A DNA stretch of 64,000 nt from Pukyongiella litopenaei (GTDB lineage Bacteria > Pseudomonadota > Alphaproteobacteria > Rhodobacterales > Rhodobacteraceae). The position numbers were made by a program, and so were the translations under genes. The stretch's first letter is position 1. Each line of letters begins with the position of its first letter. Under the pieces are notes generated by a model. That model saw only the letters and a program-made list of their open reading frames with translations. It had not been told where the DNA came from and searched no databases. Below, one piece after another: positions 60,892-64,000 of this stretch. The stretch spans positions 1,984,001-2,048,000 of the forward strand of contig NZ_CP027665.1 in the NCBI RefSeq assembly GCF_003008555.2, written 5' to 3'.

Positions 60892-61216
60892 CGGCCCCTC
60901 CCGCGATTGCGATCACAGGCGCGATCTGGTATCCAATCCGAGCAAACTTTTCGAATTGGCCGTTGACGCGGGTGCCAGCCCAGTCAGCGGCCTTTCGGTT
61001 TCTTGGTTGACCAGAAAGGTTCGCCAGAGGCCCGAAAAGCCCAATCAAATCAAAGGGCGGGTTTTTCGGGTTCGTCAACGCAAGCCGTTGTTTTCCCTCA
61101 CCCCGCACAGTCCTGCACGGCTCACCACTCACACTCGATCAAATCGGCGCCCGGCGTGGCATCTGATCGTCGCCGGAAGAATGGCAGCTCCGTGCGATGG
61201 CGGATATTCTGCCCCG
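60892..61216. other. Intergenic region across the right end of the element
   Basis: 325 bases without a confident gene. It contains a dyad TTTCT/ACCAGAAA (60999-61017), a hairpin with arms CCCGAAAA and TTTTTCGGG plus inner GCCC/GGGC (about 61028-61071), and the right attachment repeat (61111-61129). A frame with no good start ends at 60884 overlapping the HTH gene start (ATGTCTGA), but I could not support it as a gene. The hairpins could be part of an origin of transfer or replication. Confidence 0.4.
61111..61129 (+). repeat. attR: second copy of the 19-bp tRNA-Lys end
   Basis: Identical to 45347-45365. Everything from here to the right, beginning with the Hint gene, is host chromosome, so the uninterrupted site would have had tRNA-Lys followed by this sequence. 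Confidence 0.9.
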
Positions 61217-62374
61217 TCAACTGACCAGGGCTTTGCCGTTCTGCATATGGCGCCCTGCCAGTTTTCGGGCCATGCAGCCGGTGGCGAGGGTGCGGGCCGC
61301 GAGCGGGGTGTGGTCCCGCTCTTTCAACTCGGGAAAGAGGGTGAAAATCTCGGTTGCCGCCTGCCGGCCCACGGATTTCAGCGCCTCGGGGCCGGTGTAG
61401 AGCGATTCCGTCTCCGCCCCGTTCGCGATCACCACCTCGTGGCGGTCAAACAGCATGTGGAAATAGATGACCCGCGCCACGTCCTCGGCAATGTCGATGC
61501 CGTCGATCTGACAGAGCTGCTTGGCGGCGACGAGAACTTCGTCGGTGCCGAACATTCTCTGCGCGATGGCCGACCGCACGAGAATGCGGTGTTGCGGTGA
61601 GACAAGCAGATCGGTTGACGGGATGTTGACGCCCAGCGCATGGCGCCGGATCCGGATCGGCCGCAGGTTGTCGTGCCCGGCCAGGATATCGGCCGAAAGC
61701 GCGCGCATCCCGATCCAGCGCACCGGCTGCAAGCCGTTGTCTCGGGTCATCACCAGATCGCCCGCAGACAGGTTTTCGATGGCCACCGCCCCGCGTTCCG
61801 TTTCGATCCGGGTGCCCGACGCGAAACAGGGCACCGGTTCAATATCCGGAATTTGCTCGCGCTCCGCGGCCATCCCGGAGCTTCCGCTGGTTTTGACACC
61901 CGTGATGGTTATGGATGTTATCCTGTTATCAAGAGCAGCCGCGTCCGGTGTATAGGCCGAAGGCGGAACAACCCAAGTATTGCCATCCGCATCCTGAGCA
62001 ACTTCGATGACGACATTTTCGGTGACTGGCTGACCCGTCGTATCGTCCAGATAGGTGATCCGGGCATGGTAGCCGACAATTGCATCGAAATGATGGGTGG
62101 TTACCGTGCCGTCGGCGTGCACGATCTCAAAATACTCAATGCCAAACGCATCATCCTGATTGTAAGTATCCCAGTGCCCGCCGCTATCTCTATGACTGTC
62201 GTAAGTTGGCCGTGTTGAACTCGGACGCAAGGTTTGGCCGTCACTTTTGGTAAAGCTATCAAAGGTTTTCCCGACCAGTTTTTGGGCATCTTCGGCGTGC
62301 GAGTTGCGCTCAATCGGGTCAATAATCGGGAGCTGACCCAGATAGATGACGCTGAAATCCGTTCCTGTCGGCAT
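61217..62374 (-). CDS. Hint-domain protein (second paralogue)
   Basis: 385-residue protein. The Hint_2-type domain begins at C183 in VPCFASGTRIETERGAV, with GDLVMTRDNGLQPVRWIG and LVSPQHRILVRSAI. It shares the same order of motifs as the protein at 25063-26103 although the N-terminal 180 residues differ and are rich in Asp, Thr and His. The start ATG 62374 has a GGAG ten bases upstream. No signal peptide is visible. Function is unknown; secretion through a type I system or self-processing are possibilities from family knowledge. Confidence 0.82.
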   Translation of the reverse strand: MPTGTDFSVIYLGQLPIIDPIERNSHAEDAQKLVGKTFDSFTKSDGQTLRPSSTRPTYDSHRDSGGHWDTYNQDDAFGIEYFEIVHADGTVTTHHFDAIVGYHARITYLDDTTGQPVTENVVIEVAQDADGNTWVVPPSAYTPDAAALDNRITSITITGVKTSGSSGMAAEREQIPDIEPVPCFASGTRIETERGAVAIENLSAGDLVMTRDNGLQPVRWIGMRALSADILAGHDNLRPIRIRRHALGVNIPSTDLLVSPQHRILVRSAIAQRMFGTDEVLVAAKQLCQIDGIDIAEDVARVIYFHMLFDRHEVVIANGAETESLYTGPEALKSVGRQAATEIFTLFPELKERDHTPLAARTLATGCMARKLAGRHMQNGKALVS

Positions 62375-62914
62375 TTCTATAATTCTCCATCAGCCCGTTC
62401 GGGTGGGTGGCGTTGTAAGCGGGATACGGGGCGCAGTCCGGTGACGCTGGTCTCGCCATGCAGTATGGCTCGACATCATGAAGGAGCGTCATGAAGGAGC
62501 GTCCTGGGGTCTTTCGAGACATGCGCGTGAAGCCAAAGCTCATCGAGAGGTTAACAAATTGATAACATGACGGGGGCTAAAAATAAAGTTTCAGATGCAA
62601 GTTTATTGATTTCGGGACTTTCGATCCCGGCATCCGGACTATCGGATCACCGATGATTCCGGCCGGTTCCGGGGGTGGCGCGGGTTGTGCGCGGTCCGCA
62701 ACGGATGGTCCCGCCGGATCAACCCGGCGGCATATCCTCGCCGCCGCCGGTGCCCGGATCGAACCGGACGTGCAGACACACCGCGCGGGCAATGATCCCG
62801 GCGCGATGTGGCGGTTTTTCATGGTCGATCGGCGGCCGGGTCTTTCACGCCGCCCGGATCAGGGGCGGCGCACCGGAAACCGGCTGCGTGCGAATGTGAG
62901 AGTTCCGGTGTCTC
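62375..62914. other. 540-base intergenic stretch
   Basis: No coding sequence is supported. It holds a tandem 13-base repeat ATGAAGGAGCGTC (about 62478-62504), an AT-rich stretch near 62550-62620, a CGGGA/TCCCG hairpin near 62620, and a strong CCGCCGG/CCGGCGG hairpin (62711-62717 with 62724-62730). It should include the promoter of the Hint gene and a terminator of the VPLPA gene on the minus strand. Confidence 0.5.
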
Positions 62915-63511
62915 TTACGCGAGGGGCGCGCCGGCGTCCCTGCGACGCCGGAAGGCAACCAGACCGACAAGGCCCGACATCAACAGCAGGCCCGTTGCCG
63001 GCAACGGAACCGGCGCCATGCCGAAACCATCGACCCCGCTCAGCCCTTTGCCCGTCCAGGAAAACACGTTGTCGGCGGTGTTGTTCTTGATCAGGATATA
63101 CCGCGGATCGAAACCGGACCAGGCAAGATAATATTGCGAGGAACCGGTCCACGAGGCATTTTCTCCTCCGGTATAGTCGCTGATCAGCGACACGCCCGAA
63201 ATGCTCTCGTAGGATTCCGACTGCGACGTGTAACCGGTGCCCACAACGTTGTTTACGAATGCGACACGGTTCGAGCTGCCATTGCCGTTGCCGATACCGC
63301 CATAGGCCCGGCTCAGCCAGTCACCCTCGGTGGCGCTGAAGCCGTCGAGCGACGTTCCGATATCCCAGAACTCGCAAGATCCCGTGCAGGTGATGTCTAC
63401 GATCTTGGAACTAGGGCCGGTGCCATAGCTGATGACAGCCGCGGATGCGCCGACTGCCGTGGATACTGCTATGACCGAAGCTATTATTGCTGACTTTACA
63501 GCATTTTTCAT
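62915..63511 (-). CDS. VPLPA-CTERM sorting-domain surface protein
   Basis: 198-residue exported protein. Signal peptide at 1-26 (MKNAVKSAIIASVIAVSTAV, ASA cleavage). The middle is Gly/Ser/Tyr-rich with two Cys (ITCTGSCEFW). The C-terminus is tripartite: VPLPATG motif, hydrophobic helix LLLMSGLVGLVAF and basic RRRRDA. This is the PEP-CTERM-like VPLPA sorting signal, cleaved by an exosortase-type protease during export and anchoring. The ATG 63511 follows GGAGG. The sorting enzyme is not in the window. Confidence 0.85.
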   Translation of the reverse strand: MKNAVKSAIIASVIAVSTAVGASAAVISYGTGPSSKIVDITCTGSCEFWDIGTSLDGFSATEGDWLSRAYGGIGNGNGSSNRVAFVNNVVGTGYTSQSESYESISGVSLISDYTGGENASWTGSSQYYLAWSGFDPRYILIKNNTADNVFSWTGKGLSGVDGFGMAPVPLPATGLLLMSGLVGLVAFRRRRDAGAPLA

Positions 63512-63579
63512 GGGTGCCTCCAAAATGGCAAATGGTAACCGACACGCCCGGATTCGGGCGCTACTTGGGGCAGCTTACC

Positions 63580-64000
63580 CTAGGTCAGGCGATCTTGGAA
63601 GAGCTTGGTTAACTTGTTGACGCGCGGGCTGTTCCTGTCTGGTATCAGCAGAATGTTGTTGCCGAGAGACCCGGTTGCATGATCGGCAGCTGGCCGGGGT
63701 TCGTCCTTCCCCCTGACCGGCCATTCCCAAGGCTGAATTTTATCGGGTATTTGAAAGCCAACTGTGTAATAGCCATTGATGATCATACTTCGTTTCATAA
63801 GTGGCCAATATTGATTGGGGTCAGGCACCAATGCCTCGCGTTCCAAGAGGCGCTGCGAATCCCTTTTCAGAGTCCCCAGGGGGAGACCATAATTGGTCAA
63901 GGGGACGCCTTTGTGTAGTGCAAGAGACTTCCCATCTATGTTGGCAGCCTCAAGAGGTCCTTTTTCTGCCACGCTATCTTCTGAATCGGGGTGACGGGTG
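63580..64000 (-). CDS. Unknown protein, N-terminus beyond window edge
   Basis: The reading frame is open from the window end down to 63580 (about 140 residues). A GTG at 63972 is a possible start but the frame continues upstream without a stop, so the gene may be longer. It is AT-richer than its neighbours. Visible sequence has aromatic-rich stretches (MIINGYYTVGFQIPD, QPWEWPVRG) and a basic C-terminus. I do not recognise a family and give no function. Confidence 0.45.
   Translation of the reverse strand, partial: TRHPDSEDSVAEKGPLEAANIDGKSLALHKGVPLTNYGLPLGTLKRDSQRLLEREALVPDPNQYWPLMKRSMIINGYYTVGFQIPDKIQPWEWPVRGKDEPRPAADHATGSLGNNILLIPDRNSPRVNKLTKLFQDRLT

Larger units (their letters stand above)
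45347..61129. mobile_element. Integrative and mobilizable element in tRNA-Lys, about 15.8 kb
   Basis: Bounded by the 19-bp direct repeats. Contents in order: integrase, tiny gene and excisionase-like gene (minus); repressor, membrane protein, type III mod and res, reverse transcriptase (plus); nitrilase-like gene (minus); 69-residue gene (plus); then relaxase with nested genes, accessory mob protein and HTH/replication-like protein (minus). There are mobilization genes but no type IV secretion genes, so transfer would need a helper. Base composition is mosaic: integrase, mod flanks and mob genes are GC-rich like the host, while the res 3' half, RT and nitrilase genes are visibly AT-richer. 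Confidence 0.9.

Noticed and set aside
60884-61132. 82-codon frame overlapping the start of the HTH gene
   Set aside because: Its only early start lies in the attachment repeat, there is no ribosome site, and no motif is recognisable. A shorter internal version cannot be excluded.
1-64000. CRISPR array search
   Set aside because: No regularly spaced direct repeats with unique spacers were seen; the only tandem arrays are the short repeats listed.

Overview
The window reads as a high-GC alphaproteobacterial chromosome of the Rhodobacteraceae (Roseobacter-type) kind. The evidence is the gene content (Liv-type uptake with beta-oxidation genes, a NasT/NasS-controlled nitrate operon, pstSCAB-phoU-phoB, scattered hem genes, Hint-domain proteins, a VPLPA-type sorting signal) and the strongly GC-biased third codon positions. 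This placement is inferred from gene content, not from a marker-gene phylogeny.

Layout. 1-7723 (minus strand): a branched-chain-type ABC uptake operon (livH, livM, livG, livF, binding protein) with an acyl-CoA synthetase and an acyl-CoA dehydrogenase. Divergent from it, 7862-13011 (plus): a TetR regulator, a thiolase, an FadJ-type bifunctional enzyme and a CaiB-type CoA-transferase. Together they look like uptake, CoA activation and beta-oxidation of an unidentified carboxylic acid. 13161-24843 (plus): nitrate assimilation. NasT (ANTAR) and NasS come first, then a leader RNA with two A1/G4 hexaloops and a terminator-like hairpin, then nrtA, nrtB, a double-ATPase nrtC-type gene, nirB, nirD and nasA. 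25063-26767: a Hint-domain gene next to an internally deleted IS21 remnant. 26859-29098: tRNA-Met, hemE and hemC. 29250-35386: a Pho box and pstS-pstC-pstA-pstB-phoU-phoB. 35397-45060: housekeeping genes (hemF, an SDR lacking the usual catalytic Lys, an rRNA-type methyltransferase, clpS, a HAD hydrolase, a SPOR-containing D,D-carboxypeptidase, mtaB, dapF, a sulfatase).

45347-61129 is an integrative and mobilizable element inserted in the 3' end of tRNA-Lys. A 19-bp direct repeat of the tRNA end bounds it (45347-45365 and 61111-61129). It carries a tyrosine integrase, small regulatory genes, a complete type III restriction-modification pair (mod, res), a reverse transcriptase apparently in the same operon, a convergent nitrilase-fold protein, a 69-residue orphan gene, and a ColE1-like mobilization cassette in which two genes are nested in another frame of the relaxase. 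A HTH/replication-like protein with tandem DNA dyads inside its own coding sequence completes it.

The best candidate for an under-described system is the mod-res-RT operon plus convergent nitrilase (47864-57463). The RT keeps its catalytic aspartates and the nitrilase-like protein keeps a Glu-Lys-Cys triad. RT-nitrilase fusions are known as anti-phage DRT1 systems; here the two activities are separate convergent genes attached to a type III R-M operon. After the element come a second Hint-domain protein, a 540-base intergenic stretch, a VPLPA-CTERM surface protein and a partial unknown gene at the window edge.
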